This document shows, in pieces, positions 11,871 to 23,973 of a DNA stretch of 64,000 nucleotides. Each line of letters opens with the position of its first letter. Within the stretch, counting starts at the first letter, position 1. The notes under the pieces were generated by a model. The model was not told where the DNA came from. It did no database searches and saw only the letters and a list, made by a program, of their open reading frames with translations. Made by a program: the position numbers and the translations under genes. Location: the NCBI GenBank assembly GCA_025716815.1, contig JAIXMN010000024.1:496001-560000 (forward strand), given 5' to 3'. The stretch is from Dichotomocladium elegans (Eukaryota > Mucoromycota > Mucoromycetes > Mucorales > Lichtheimiaceae).

Positions 11871-14800
11871 CTACCAATCGATATCAGACAAGTCTTCGCC
11901 GGAATCGTCCTCGTCACTCGACGATTCTGGTGACGACGCCTTCTGCGTGCCTGATGAAGTGGAAATAGATGCTAAACCGTAGAACATAAAATCATGAGTT
12001 TCCTTCTCTCCCAGACCTTTTCCGGCTCAATCTGTACCTTTTGATATGCTTGCAAAGTACGAGCTTAATGACGGAATGTCAGGAAGCGACTGCGTCTGGA
12101 GGATATCGAAGTCTTCGTTCGCCTCTGCCTTGGGTGTCTCCTCATCGATCTCCATCGCTGCTGTTGTTGTTGTTCCCCGATCGTCGTCGGCCACAGCCAC
12201 GCCGCTGTCTACTCGGAGCTCCATGAAACTATTCATAAACGTCTCAAACACAGCCTCGACGCTCGGAAGCACATGGCTTGGCGCACCAAGGACGGATGAC
12301 ACGCCATCTGCCTCGTCTGGCCGTGGACCCAGAGTAATGGATTCCCGATGCAGAGCCTGCTGTCGCAGTTTTGCTGCTGTCTGAGTCCGTTCCAGATCTT
12401 CTTGCTCCTTTTCAGCCCGGAGTTGATCGCGCTTGCCAAACATGTTATCCAGCAATCGTTTGTCTGTGACAGCCGGAAGCTGCGTCTGTTGATGCGTACT
12501 TTCCTTGACTGGCGGTTTGGACGCCAGCAGCCGGAAGTTTGTTCCCTTGGTCAGATAGAGGAGATCGCTTTGCGGCTTGTTTGAGCCTAGCGTCGTTGAT
12601 GTTGCACCGGCGTGGTGGCTGCTACTCTCAGAAGCAGGAAGATAAGCCAGGCCATTGCACACAGCATCTGTAATGTGCATTGCGAGCGGAACAGCCGACT
12701 TGGCATCAAAGGTTACGATAAGCGACTTTTGCTTCTGCACAATATCGCATGAGATTGCAAAACGTGAGCTGTGCTTGTCCGTCGCGATATGCGTGACAGA
12801 CAATTTGTAGCTCCACCACACTATTATCTCGCAGAATATCAGAACTCCCCATTCTCCTTTTACTCGCTTAACTTACCTGTGCATGTCAACATATTCCACA
12901 CCGTAAGATGTTTTTCAGAGACGATAACAAGATAAGGGCTGTCGCCTGCAAACTGGATAGACCCAACGGGTTCTGCAAACGGCTGTGTGAGGATGCGGCG
13001 GATGCTATTGACATAGGGATCCCAGAGAGTGATGATCGACTTGAAGGCAACAGCAAGAATGCTACCGTCCGCAGAAAAGGCCGCTGAAGATGGTGCAGAC
13101 CGGCGATACATACCCACGGATCGGCAAGTCCATGCCACCTCGCCTTCCTGATATGCCTTCCCAAGCTGGCTAGTCAGGTGCCAGACCTTGAACGTCTTAT
13201 CTCTCGATGTAGTGATGGCCATAGGCCCGTTGCGTGTAGATGGGTTGAAAGTAAGCGATGTGATTGGCTCCGAATGGGGCTTATCGACACGCGTGTGGAG
13301 ATTGTAGGCCTGAGCATCCGGGTTCCATTGCCAGAATTTGAGATGAAGTTCTCGCGTTGTCGACTTATCGTCCCGCATATCCACCGTAGCCATCCACTCG
13401 CCGCTTGCATGGAACGCAACATGCTCCACCTCCGCCAGCTTATACACTTTCTCACCAGACCGTTTCACCTGCGTGTTAGGTACCACCTCGACAGCAGCCA
13501 TGTGCGCATCGCTGTAGCAATTGTAAAACTGGATTCCCGCAAGGTCACCATTCATCACAACATGATGATTCCGTGGCTCGATCACTAGTCCTGTTCGCGG
13601 CGCCTTGTGCGCAAAGGACGCCAAAGGATCTATCCCAGTGGTAAGCATTGAGCAACTCCTGTTTCGCAGCTTCTCCATGTCTACTAACCGATCTGCACGC
13701 CTTGAATCACTTGTTCGATATTCTGAGAAACCAAATTGATGAATCGGATGGAGTTGTCTGCAAGACCAATACAGTAGTATTTATAATCGGGGGAGATCGT
13801 TATAGACTTGATTTCCGCACCAAGGCGTGGCATATACTGTCTGTGGCCGGTCTCCAGTTGCCAGAAGACAAGCGTGCCTTCTGTACCACCACTGACCATA
13901 TACAACCCATCGGTCATGAACTGAAGGGCGGAGACTCTGTAGCTGTGCCAATGATGAACGGTGATGCGGGGCTTCTTCATTTCCGGTGTAAAATAGTGAA
14001 GGGTGATCCTGCCACTTCTGTCGCCTACAGCGAAGCAAGTTCCATCTGAGTTGAACCTTACAACGACCGGCTCGGGAAAGGGCAATCTGATTCGAAGCTT
14101 AATACAGGTACCTCTTTGCTCATTCATTGCTTGCATTCCATCTTACCTGTATAGACATTCTTCACGATTCTCTTTGATGCTTTCCAGTTGCCAGACTCTC
14201 ACCTCCTTGAGGCCAGCCACAGCCAAAAATCGACCATCTGCCGAAACATCCATTGCTTTGATTTTATGGATCGTGGCTATCCGCTGACCGCGCTTATCAT
14301 GAGGCATCTCATCGGATCCGATGTAATAACGGTAAATCTCACTATCTAACGAGCCTAGTAGATGCATGGGAACAAACTAAGCCGCATATTCATCGTTTTC
14401 CCTTGCCAACCATCCCACTGCCTACCTTCTGAAATGCGGGCAGAGATGTACACATAATCTGCATCGTCAGGTGCGATCAGCATATCGTCAATTGGTTTGT
14501 CAACGTGTATAGTCTAATGGAGAGACACACATGGAAATAAGTCTCCTGGATATTCCCTCCCCCAGTGCAACACGAATAGGTCCAACCAACCTTCAAAAGG
14601 ACATCATCATTGTAGTCCCAGAGTTTTATGGTCCCATCCATGCTGGCCGAATAGAGTTGGAGAGGGTTTCGTGGGTTGAGGTGGACGCGAGTCACGGTTG
14701 CAGTGTGTCCTTTTGTCGCTGGCGATTTCGAGATCACTTTGACAGCGGCCCCGGTGCTAACGCTGTAGATCTTGATACACGGTCCAACACATGCAAATAC

Positions 14801-15164
14801 ATACCTGTCCAAAAAGAAGAAGGGTCAGCAAACAAATGGGGAGCGGAGAACAGATCCCAAAAAGATCAAAAATCGCAGATTACTTTGCATCCTTGGTAAA
14901 TACGATAGGGTAGCGGGTAATTCGTCCGCCAATCGTCTTTGATACAGTGAGCAATTGGCGTTTTTGTTCCTTCTGCTGCTGCTTAGGCTGTTGCTCCAGC
15001 TGCTGCTCCAGCTGCTGCTCCAGCTGCTGCTCCGGTTGCTGCGTCGGCTGCTGCTTCGGCTGCTTCTGTTTGTGTCGATTCGCAACGTTGTTGATCTTCG
15101 CTGTCTTTTTTGGCGTGCCAGCTTTGGTGGAGGCCGGACCACCCTTCTGTTCGGTAGATACCAT
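11871..15164 (-). CDS. WDR75/Nan1 (Utp17) U3 snoRNP WD-repeat protein, 8 exons
   Basis: Component of the t-UTP/UTP-A subcomplex of the small-subunit processome, acting in the nucleolus on pre-rRNA transcription and processing. Minus-strand exons are 15164-14884, 14804-14591, 14513-14426, 14354-14147, 14086-13689, 13629-12877, 12820-12038 and 11971-11871, giving 941 residues. Two WD-propellers are expected. LQLYSASMDGTIKLWDYNDD and RTGLVIEPRNHHVVMNG match WDR75 blocks. The N-terminus is a basic leader with a Gln-rich repeat. The C-terminus is acidic (SSDEDDSGEDLSDIDW), typical of nucleolar proteins. The exon 4/5 acceptor at 14087 was preferred over a nearer AG because it gives a 60-nt intron like the others. 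The start is the first ATG ahead of the basic leader. Confidence 0.92.
14970..15064 (-). repeat. Gln-rich tandem repeat in WDR75 N-terminus
   Basis: A 15-bp unit (coding QQLEQ-type pentapeptides on the minus strand) is repeated several times with QQPEQ and QQPKQ variants. It is a replication-slippage-prone minisatellite inside the coding sequence; copy number may vary between strains. Confidence 0.85.
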
Positions 15165-18100
15165 GCTGCTTCGTAATCGTCGGGATTATGGAATAGGAAG
15201 ATCCGATTTGCTTAGAGAGCTGATCCTGTATAATAAAAAACAGAACGATGATCGGGGATGGCAGTTACAACAGAATCGCTCAACAGCCCTTTTTCGGTCC
15301 GAAAAATTTGTTTCTTTGAAGTCACCGCCCACCACGGAGTTTTCTGGGGGGCAAAAGTCCTGAGGCCAAGCGGAGAGGGGGAACCGATGTCTTTATTCAG
15401 CCTTTCCTTCGCTGCATAATGTTGGCAACCCTATGGTAGAGTTGACATATCGCAAATGGCCACTCGATATTCTCTTCGTTCTGTTTTAAAATGCTTATGA
15501 CGTCGAAGCGACATTGAAGCTGCTGCGTGGCAGTCTTTAAAAAGCTAGATCTTGCCGATTTCGGTACATGCAAGAATTATCGCAGGCAGCTAACAGGCAG
15601 TCCTATTGTGTTCCCAAACATTCCTCGGAACCAATGCGACACTGATCCTTTCAGATTTTGTAATATTTTTCGTGCGCTAATATCCCATCTTCTCCGCCAG
15701 CTATCAGGCTTTTCCCTTGTTTCGTCCTTGATTGAAGATTCAGAGGCTAAATCAGGTCTATCCAATACAGGCAAGAGAATGATCGAGCAGATTGGACAAA
15801 ACAGCCTTTGTGTAGAAGGGTAACGTTAAACCCTCAATACCAGCAGCTCGTGGGCTGCAGCCTGTGATATAATATGAAAAAGTTGTCTCATAGCCAGCAC
15901 GTTCACTACGTTCCCATGTCAATATGCGGCCATCCATTAGCTGTGTACACTTGACAATATCACAACTACCCACTCTCCTTCGTGGATGATCCCGATACCC
16001 CCAGACGATGATCCACGAGAGAGGTCGTTTAATCACAAAAGATTGCATCAAGGGGCAATACAAATCTATCAGAATAGGACAGTACATAAATCATCTTATG
16101 AATAAACGAGATCCAGCATTGAGCAGCATTATATCCTCACATTTAATTGGGATCTAGCACCAAGCCATTGAAATTCCTTCCTACTTGTGCTGCTGTCTCA
16201 AATTCACTAGGAAGGCCATCCCTTCGGCGCCTTTTGTTGTGCCAAAAGCCCTTCCTGCTGTTGTAGAGTAGTCATTCTACCATATAAATATGGGACCGAT
16301 TGAACCGTCGGATCCAAACCAGAACACGCTATTGCTTAGGACAACCGAGAAGAACCACCACTGCACTTTTTATGCGATATTACCAGTTATTGGAAACACA
16401 AGTATATATAATAGAGCCTTAAATCGAGAAATAAAGAATACCACTGTATTCAGTGCTGAAAACTCTAATTAGTCACTGTGTCTTCTCGTCGTGTTACACT
16501 TGCGTTATACAACTCTTAAAGCCGTATGCTTGTTATATAGAAGTAATTCTTGAAAAAACTTCGTTGAAAGCGCTGGAAAGTCTCATCAGCCGAGGAATAG
16601 GCAACAAGATCGACTGTCCTCATGATGCGGGATGTTCATCCCGATTAGGACAATATTAATTTTATGCCGATGTCACTAGGATGCCACAGGGCTGTGTATG
16701 TGTGTGGGGGGGCAACCGAAGTAACATAGCCACCAAAACGACATGCATGATGCCAAATGATCCATTGAGCCATCATTCACCATATCGCAGGCACATTCAT
16801 GGTAAGCTATTGAAGGATAAGCGCGACACGTGAGATGTTGTAACAGTATTACGCTAGGTTATGCATTAGACGTAATATCTGATATATTGCGAAGCGAGAC
16901 GAATACTGCTTATAATAATCCAATCTGGAATTGTCCGACGTCGCGTGGCACTCTTGTTTCATGTATAGTAGCAGCATGTAGCTTGGTAATAAGTAGGGTC
17001 GATAGGATAAAACTGTATCAAAAAGAACATCTTCCACGAAGACTGTCTGATGACCGCCCAGTTATTGATTATGTCCTTGAAATATTTATGTTACTGAGAT
17101 GATATCCAACCTGGCAAATGGTGACTCCCATCCCTTCATGTTCGGGATCAGGGAGAATCGATAAGAAGATTCATGGGAATGACTAAGCCCTCACAGTGCA
17201 GTCCATAATATTGTCTCTGACGATGTGCACCTGATGGTAATGGCCATCTTTTATCATATCTTGGCCAACAGTGAATGCGTGCCCTGACAGTGTAGCTCCT
17301 ACCATGTACAAATAGGCTTAGTCTTGGGTAAGATGGTGGAATGGGGACTTGGGGGACGACCATGGGATCGGAGCTGCTTTAATACGAACGTTCGCTCGAC
17401 CACGGATATCCCCAAATCTCACATTTTCTTTTCTTTAAAGATGAAATACGCTGACTTCATCCGAACGAAGCATTTCGCATTATGGTCTGCCTACTGCTGC
17501 ACTGTCAACGGACACACAGTATTGCGCGAAATAAAACGAGTGTCGAGTCTGGACTAGAGTATCATAATCTTGTGGGCCAAAGAAACGCTTGCTTCCACCT
17601 CATCTTTTGAGAGACTGGTTTCTTCCGTCATCAGATATGGACAGGGTCAAAGAAAAAAGTTATATAAAGCATTTAGCCTGGTCCCAGCAGGCTGCCACTG
17701 ATGGTCACAGAACACCCGAAGCTGTCTCTGCGAAGGGTGCGCTTACTTAAAACCTCACATTCTCGGCTTACCCACGTCGTAGCGATGGTTAATGAATTCG
17801 ATATCCCTGATCCTTGCTACATCCGCATCCTTACATAAAACCCGCAAACAAGGCCAAGATCGGAAGGGCGCATATGGGGTTATGCCGCGGAGCTACGATG
17901 AAGGGCAGATCATGACGTCACCGACGCTAACGATCAAGTCAAAGCAAGAAACAACCCTCACGCTGCTTCGAGATCACCCAGGTTTCTGGTTGGATTGACG
18001 TGTTCTGCGTTCGACCAGATACTCTGTTTGTGATCATGTGTGTTTGCGCTCGTGAACGTCCCCGTCCGGTTGGGATTTAAGCAGGTCAAGGTCATATGGA

Positions 18101-19378
18101 ATCGTCCAGTCAACTGGACGAAGGCAGAGCACGTTATCCAAACATACATGGAGCAGATGGAAGGAAAAAGCGAGTACTTCTAGGTATTCCTGGTGCGAGT
18201 TTGTGCAATCTACCATCGCCGTATGCGCCAATCTCCTGAATTAACTTTCCTGTGTGAGGCTGATCTTTGCGGAGAGTCACTCGATCGGAGATACTCGGCC
18301 AGTATGATGAGAATGGTATGGACATTGTGTTGCTATCTGCACATTAGGAAAAATACATGACTGATGGCTTCTATGTCTATTGCCTTGTGCCTGAGTTGAT
18401 ACGTCCGAACGTATACCGTTACTGTACAAGCACGTGCGGTATAGCATGATGCTACTGTAACTATACACGCCATGCCATAATTGAACAACACTTTATACAA
18501 TTCTTGGGTAGCTCCATTTCAAAAATTAGACCGTTCTATGTGGCTATATTTATGGGATCGCTGGATATTCCGAGGACAAATGATCCGGATCAAGTTTAGC
18601 AGTTGTTCGGAAAAGTGATCTCAAGGCGGGTGCCCGAGTTTCGTGACGTAGAATCGATTGCCCCTTCAAAGACTTCCGAACAGACGGTCTTGGAATAGTG
18701 GAATGGAAAGTAAAACGATTAGAAGAATAGGCAAAAGTCTGGGTTTCTTGGTGTATCGTTGCGCATGGAACTGCGAACAAAAATGAACCACCAGTGGAAA
18801 AATAACTGATTTGGATTGATGCGAGGTATCTTGTACTAGAATGGAATTGCTCAGCAATGTGTGGAAACGTCGAGGCGTGCCAGACGACGTATTTGTGAGA
18901 GTAGATTGCCGCTAAGCAAAGAACTGATTTATTTGGATCGCTATGCTGGTGTAATAATGCATAGAACTCATCTAAGAATAGGGCAGTGTTATGATATGAT
19001 GGTCACCGATATGCGTGAAAAAAACAAAAAACCTTTTCATCGTGCTTTTGAGCGCCACATATTTCTTAATCTCGGGAGCAGTGACGCTCTTTTCCAGTAT
19101 TGTTTGTCTCTCCCACGCCGTATTTACTTCTTCCAGCATGAGCACCTGTATCATGGCATTTTTTGCAGAGTGGGTGTGTATTGACCATCGAAGATAATGG
19201 GATGGGAGACCGCTATTAGCTATCGAGCCTGCGTTGGTGAGACGGCCAATTGGTGCTGTTCTTGGCAGCTCGTCGGCTCTTGGTCCGGAGTAGCACGTGA
19301 CGATTTCCCAAATTGGGTCTGAGAGATGCAGTGTAGGTCTTCATGCTGCATAAGGCTACACGAAAACAATAAATTCCC
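15165..19378. other. Gene-poor 4.2 kb region
   Basis: Only short open frames occur, the longest about 109 codons (minus strand, 15758-16087), and none shows a family motif. There are no terminal repeats, no tRNA-like cloverleaf that I could see and no long inverted repeat. The sequence may hold decayed transposon or non-coding transcripts, but nothing can be named. Confidence 0.4.
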
Positions 19379-19388
19379 TTATATAAAG
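19379..19388 (+). promoter_or_regulatory. Candidate TATA box of the membrane-protein gene
   Basis: TTATATAAAG lies about 50 bases before the ATG at 19438, a plausible distance for a short-leader transcript. It supports the proposed start. Confidence 0.45.
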
Positions 19389-19437
19389 TGACAAAAAGAT
19401 AAGTACCGACTGCAATTCACCTTTGATTCTGATCACC

Positions 19438-21188
19438 ATGCTGCAATCGTGAGTTCTCCATTCCATACTTATGGCCTCCTATTTACAAGCGTTATGGTTA
19501 GTGCCTTTGATGCCCTTCAACAAGCTCTCGGGCCAACGTACTTACTCAGTGCTGGTCTTGGCGCCGTCGCCGGAATATGCAGCGGCGGTCAAGGCGGTAT
19601 TGCTGACGAGCTGCCCCCTTGCGATCTGCTTCTTACTTGGAAATGCCAGCGCATCCCAAATGGCATCTCAGGCGACAATGTTGTGATCGGCCGTGCTTCT
19701 GAATGGATGCATATTCACCTCAACTCGCTCTATTCCCGCAACCTGGCTTTTAGCTATATCATCATAGACGACGACGCCAGCGAGCGGCACCCCCGCTGTG
19801 GGTGCCCCATGTCCGTAGCGCCTTCATGTGAGATTTTGCCAAATATGTTCTATGGACTTGTCGAGGATTACACGAACAACAAAACAGATCAGCTCTACAA
19901 GGTTGTGCATCGTCCAGAATGTATCCCCAACCTACGAATCGACGGCCGAGCGACGGAATTTCTGACAGAGCATTTGCACAGCAGACTGGCCACTCTGACC
20001 AATGCCCAGGCGCAGCGGGTGGTCCGGGCCATTATTGATGAGATGTGTCGCGTCACGTTAGCATGTCAGGAAGCCAATTACTGGGACAAGCGCATTATCT
20101 TGCGCATCCAAAAGCTGCTCAAGGACGACAGAAACGACCAAGAAGAGGGCACGATGAAAAGCGAGACGGTCGATCGCATCTACTCGCGCGTTCCCGCGAT
20201 GCTGGAGCGGTTAGGCCTGACAAAGTACCAGGTGCTGCTGGATGGCGAGACAGAGGAGTTCAACATCAGCGACGTGACCCGTTCCTTTGTCATCTATTTC
20301 GGAGTTGACCGAGCGGTCAAGATGTCAAGGAAGATTTACAAGGAAGATGGACTGGTGCTTATGGGATACAATATTGCGGTCGGTCACGATCTCGTGCGCG
20401 ATCTCTCGCAGTTGCCCGCAAAGACACAAATCGGTTACTCGTCTCGGCTGAAGGTTGAGAATACAACGGAATCCCGGCTGGTAGAAGTGGCAGTAAACGA
20501 TAAACGTGTGTACTACAGCATTGTTTTTGAAGCGGCTCTTTCGACGGCCATTCTGGCGCTGACAGGCATCGGACCTGTTCTGAGTATGTATGCAGCCCGA
20601 TGGTTGACTAAGCGCTACCGATCAAGCCCACTGGAGATGGGCACCAGCCTGAACTGGTCCGTGTCTGAAGTCATTCTGCATTACACGGGCCTGGCGCGAG
20701 ATGACTGGATGGCCTGTGTCACGCCCGTGCCCCAGGTTCATCGTATGATTGAGTGGTTCGATCTCCTCGCGTTCTTGTCAACCTTTGCACCTGTCCTCAC
20801 ATGGCTCTTTGTCCATCCCAACATGCAAGGATCCATCAGTCCCCTGGGCCATGCCATCTCAGTCCTCGGTTTATTGATCGGCCTCCCTTGGGTCATCGCA
20901 CTATTGACGCTCCGCGCGGAAGGACGACAGGGCAATCATCTCGGTGCTAAAATAGAACGACCGGTCCAAAAGGTCTTGCGATGTGGCCTGGTCGCTATTG
21001 CACTCTGCGTATTACCTGGCATGGTTCGTCTCGGCTATGTAAGGGATTGGGTGTACCTTTACGGGCTCGAGCTGCTTTATGCATCCCAATGGTGCTATGG
21101 AACTACTCAGCGGGAACCGTCGCACCAAGCCGTTGCCTTATTCATGCTCGGGATATTAGGTGCAGTGCGACTTTGCAGTGTCGCCTAA
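19438..21188 (+). CDS. Unrecognised multi-pass membrane protein with an 11-nt first exon
   Basis: I do not recognise the family. The long frame from 19449 has no ATG at its beginning. The ATG at 19438 is followed by a stop unless a 41-nt GT-AG intron (19449-19489) is removed; exons 19438-19448 and 19490-21188 then give 569 residues in frame. If that intron is wrong, the ATG at 19495 is the next choice. The first 35 residues are hydrophobic (possible signal anchor), followed by a soluble region of about 300 residues with a Cys cluster (PRCGCPMSVAPSC). The C-terminal third has about five hydrophobic helices, for example AALSTAILALTGIGPVLSMY and LGLLIGLPWVIALLTL. Codon use looks like neighbouring genes, so I take it as a real host gene. 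Confidence 0.75.
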
Positions 21189-21879
21189 GCCTTCGTTCAC
21201 ATGCTGTAATGCGCAATCCAACAGCTGCTGAACACAATCTTTATACCAGCGCAAAACCTCTCTTTTCACCTAAATGAACAATAAACATAAGAAACCTGAA
21301 GCGTTGCTAGCAAAGTGTGGTCCTCAAGAGCCTTATGCAGAGCATCAACAGAAGCCGCAAAGGAATAAATAGCCAGAGCGGCTTTTGCTATCAAACAAGT
21401 GATTTGTTTGGCTTTCTCTCGCTCAGCTTCGGTCGCTGCGGATCATTTGACCGGCATGATCTTGCATGTTTGCTTAATTGTGCCATTCAAACTGCACAAG
21501 ATCGGGAAGTTTTACACAAGTAGCAGCTACGTCGTTTGTTGATTTGAGCAATATACTTTATTTTCAGAAATAAATTTCGCAAGGGAGGAAAGTTATGAAC
21601 CATACAGAATAAAATAAAAATGTCGCATAAAGGAAGGAGCCGGAGCTGTTGAACATCGACGGCGGATGCAAACGGCCGAAGGGTTGGAAGAACGAACTAG
21701 GAGGGGCGATGAAGAAAACAACGACAACACCAGCGGCAGAAGCAACGGAGGAAGCAGACGAACAAAAGCACCTCGACGAAGCCATGGCGGTGAGACCTGC
21801 GGGTGCAGCCAAACGACGGTTCCATATCCTCCCCTCTCGAGGCACTTGGGTTAGGCTGATATTATTATCTACAGAGGAT
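21189..21879. other. Intergenic region
   Basis: 3' flank of the membrane-protein gene and the outer flank of the transposase relic. Short frames only (for example 21649-21891 on +). Nothing recognised. Confidence 0.4.
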
Positions 21880-22790
21880 CCGGAATATTAGAAGATTGCA
21901 GAATGGAACAAGGGTAACCTATTGCCTTTTACTTTGCTCTTGACAATTGACCAAAACTGCTCAATCGGATTGAGTTCAGATGAGCAGGGTGAAAGATAAG
22001 CATATTGATAACCTCAGCCTAATAGATAGGTGCATTATCCATTACCAAATAGTGGACCTTCATATGTTCATACTTACCTCTCTCGTCCATTGTAGTCTTA
22101 AGGAAGCTGAGATAATGTCCAGCTACAGTTCCTCTGCTCGCAACTTCAGATTGACCTGCCCTCTTTCTTTCTTTGATTGGTGGCTGCTGGAGCCTCAAGC
22201 TACGTTTAAAGATACCGGATGCTGAGATTGCTCCCAAGATGGTAGTTGTCTTTACTCTTGTCTTTGGTGCTGTAAGCACTGCAGGAGTCCATTGCATGCT
22301 ACGCTTCATGTTAATATGGGATCCAGACTCGTCAAGGAAAACACAGTTTTTTCTAAAGTCGATGTCGGTCCTGTCCCATTTGCGCGCCCCGTCAAGGCGC
22401 TGTTGGATCTTCGCAGCATTATTCCTGTCTACAGGCTGAAATCGAGCCATTTTCAATGACAAGTTGCATTCGTTTTTCATAAATCGATGGTGCGTCGTTT
22501 TGGATACTTACAAGATCCTCAAATCTTTGAAGCAGTTGCTCCATCAGCTGCTCTAGAACAATGGATAGATTTTCATCAATGTGTTCTAAAATAAAGCTCT
22601 TATGCTCTTCATTGAGAATACGCGAGCGATCCCTTCCGCGTTTGGTTTCTTAAAGGTGCTGTCAGGGTCTTTCTCGTACTGTAATGTCATCACTGGGCTG
22701 AACAAGCATGGAGTCCTAGCAGCTGATGCACTCAAGACCTTCTCAAACATCCGTTTGAAAACTCTGACCTTGTCTTGGTCAGTGTACGCT
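21880..22790 (-). pseudogene. IS630/Tc1-like DDE transposase relic
   Basis: On the minus strand the pieces read in order as the family's domains. The N-terminal helical part sits near 22680-22490 (EEHKSFILEHIDENLSIVLE, then FEDL-VSIQND). The catalytic core follows in 22480-22019 with VFLDESGSHINMKRS, TTTILGAISASG and HYLVMDNAPIY. After a frame change, the DxE end SSELNPIEQFWSIVKSKVK lies near 21960-21900. Stops and frame changes between pieces show that it is dead. No terminal repeats were located. The N-terminal part may contain a true intron near 22510. Confidence 0.8.
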
Positions 22791-23902
22791 GCGTAACTGC
22801 GCTGGATCCCTGCTTTTTTTCATCCGATTGTCTCTATCCTTTCGCTTGGGAATGTGTGTGGTAGTAAGATCAGAGTCATCTCTGCAACATATGCTACGCA
22901 GATATTCAATGTACAAAAGAGAAAGAGTCAAAAGGACGAGATGGATTTACCAAGCGACATCTTCCCGTGGATGCCTTTGGTTTTGGAAAATGATGTATGT
23001 CTATGCTCTGAAAATTGCTAATTACCTGAACAATAGTTCAGCCGATGAAATGAAACCTTTATGGCGGGATAAAACCTGCTTCTATCCGCCAGAAAGAGGA
23101 AGTGCAAGTAGATGCCATGTTTCTTTTCACGCCGCATTCCCATACGCCCCTCCTATATGTCTTCAGGAAGAAGTGTTCCTGGCTGGGGCCATAAAACTGC
23201 TGAAGAGACCATACATAGATTTCTGAGCGGCAGGAGTCGGGTGTAGGAGTACGTTGCAAATAAAGAGGTGCCGAGGCTAAGGATTCATCATTTGAAATGA
23301 TCCATCGTACATCCGGTCCTTTTTCACCGTGGCAGGTTATGACGCCTCTTGTCATGGACTTGTCTAATCCTTCCTCTTCATATCCCACAAAGGGGAGAGG
23401 GGAGTCCGGTGATCCTTTGTTACACAGGACTTTGCTTAACTTTATATATGAGCGTGTTTGTGCGTGCGTAGGTGTGTGTGTTTGTGCGTGTATGTTGCAC
23501 TGCGACGTGAGGGAGAATTAACTACAGCCAGCCACGGTCCCACCCCCACTTTTCGCCTCAAACGCTTTGGCCATGGAGCATGTTACCAAGTAATTGTCTA
23601 TTCTATACCCGTTCTCGCTTTCCATAGTTCTAATCTCGGTCTTTCCGCGTTGATCCCAGGTCCAGCAACCGATCGGCTGATGATCATGAAGTTGAAGAAA
23701 CTGAGCCACCCACCAAGGTACGATCTGTCACAATACATGGCAGCGCGTAGGCATGCTTGCTGATCACTCGGGATGTTATAGCTTCCCGAAGCCAGCTCAG
23801 CGATCCTGCTCATAAAAAACCCCACATTTCGGACCAGCACAACATTTACCTTATGGACACTTCAGCACATGTATTTTCCGATAACACTTGACGATCACGA
23901 GG
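22791..23902. other. Region upstream of SZT2-like gene
   Basis: Only short frames and a GT-rich tract near 23455-23490 are seen. A short coding-like frame at 23640-23700 (+) could be an upstream exon of the next gene, but it shows no similarity I can place. Nothing else is recognised. Confidence 0.35.
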
Positions 23903-23910
23903 TATAAAGG
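23903..23910 (+). promoter_or_regulatory. Candidate TATA box of SZT2-like gene
   Basis: TATAAAGG lies 64 bases upstream of the proposed ATG at 23974. It argues for, but does not prove, this start. Confidence 0.4.
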
Positions 23911-23973
23911 TCAAATAAGAGCGATCGACCGAATGAAGGAAAAGTTAACGAGCAAGGTGAAACAATACAGGAC

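Noticed and set aside
15758..16087. 109-codon minus-strand frame as a transposase piece
   Set aside because: One Trp-rich stretch resembles Tc1 cores only loosely; no catalytic context.
15165..19378. tRNA or rRNA genes in the gene-poor region
   Set aside because: No cloverleaf with an intact T-loop motif or rRNA-like conserved block was found by eye; a covariance-model scan would settle it.
19449..19494. GTG start for the orphan membrane protein
   Set aside because: Non-ATG starts are rare in nuclear genes; a 41-nt intron after the ATG at 19438 or the ATG at 19495 explains it better.
23458..23763. 101-codon frame as an SZT2 upstream exon
   Set aside because: No similarity to the SZT2 N-terminus and the start is GT-repeat sequence; a TATA box lies downstream of it.
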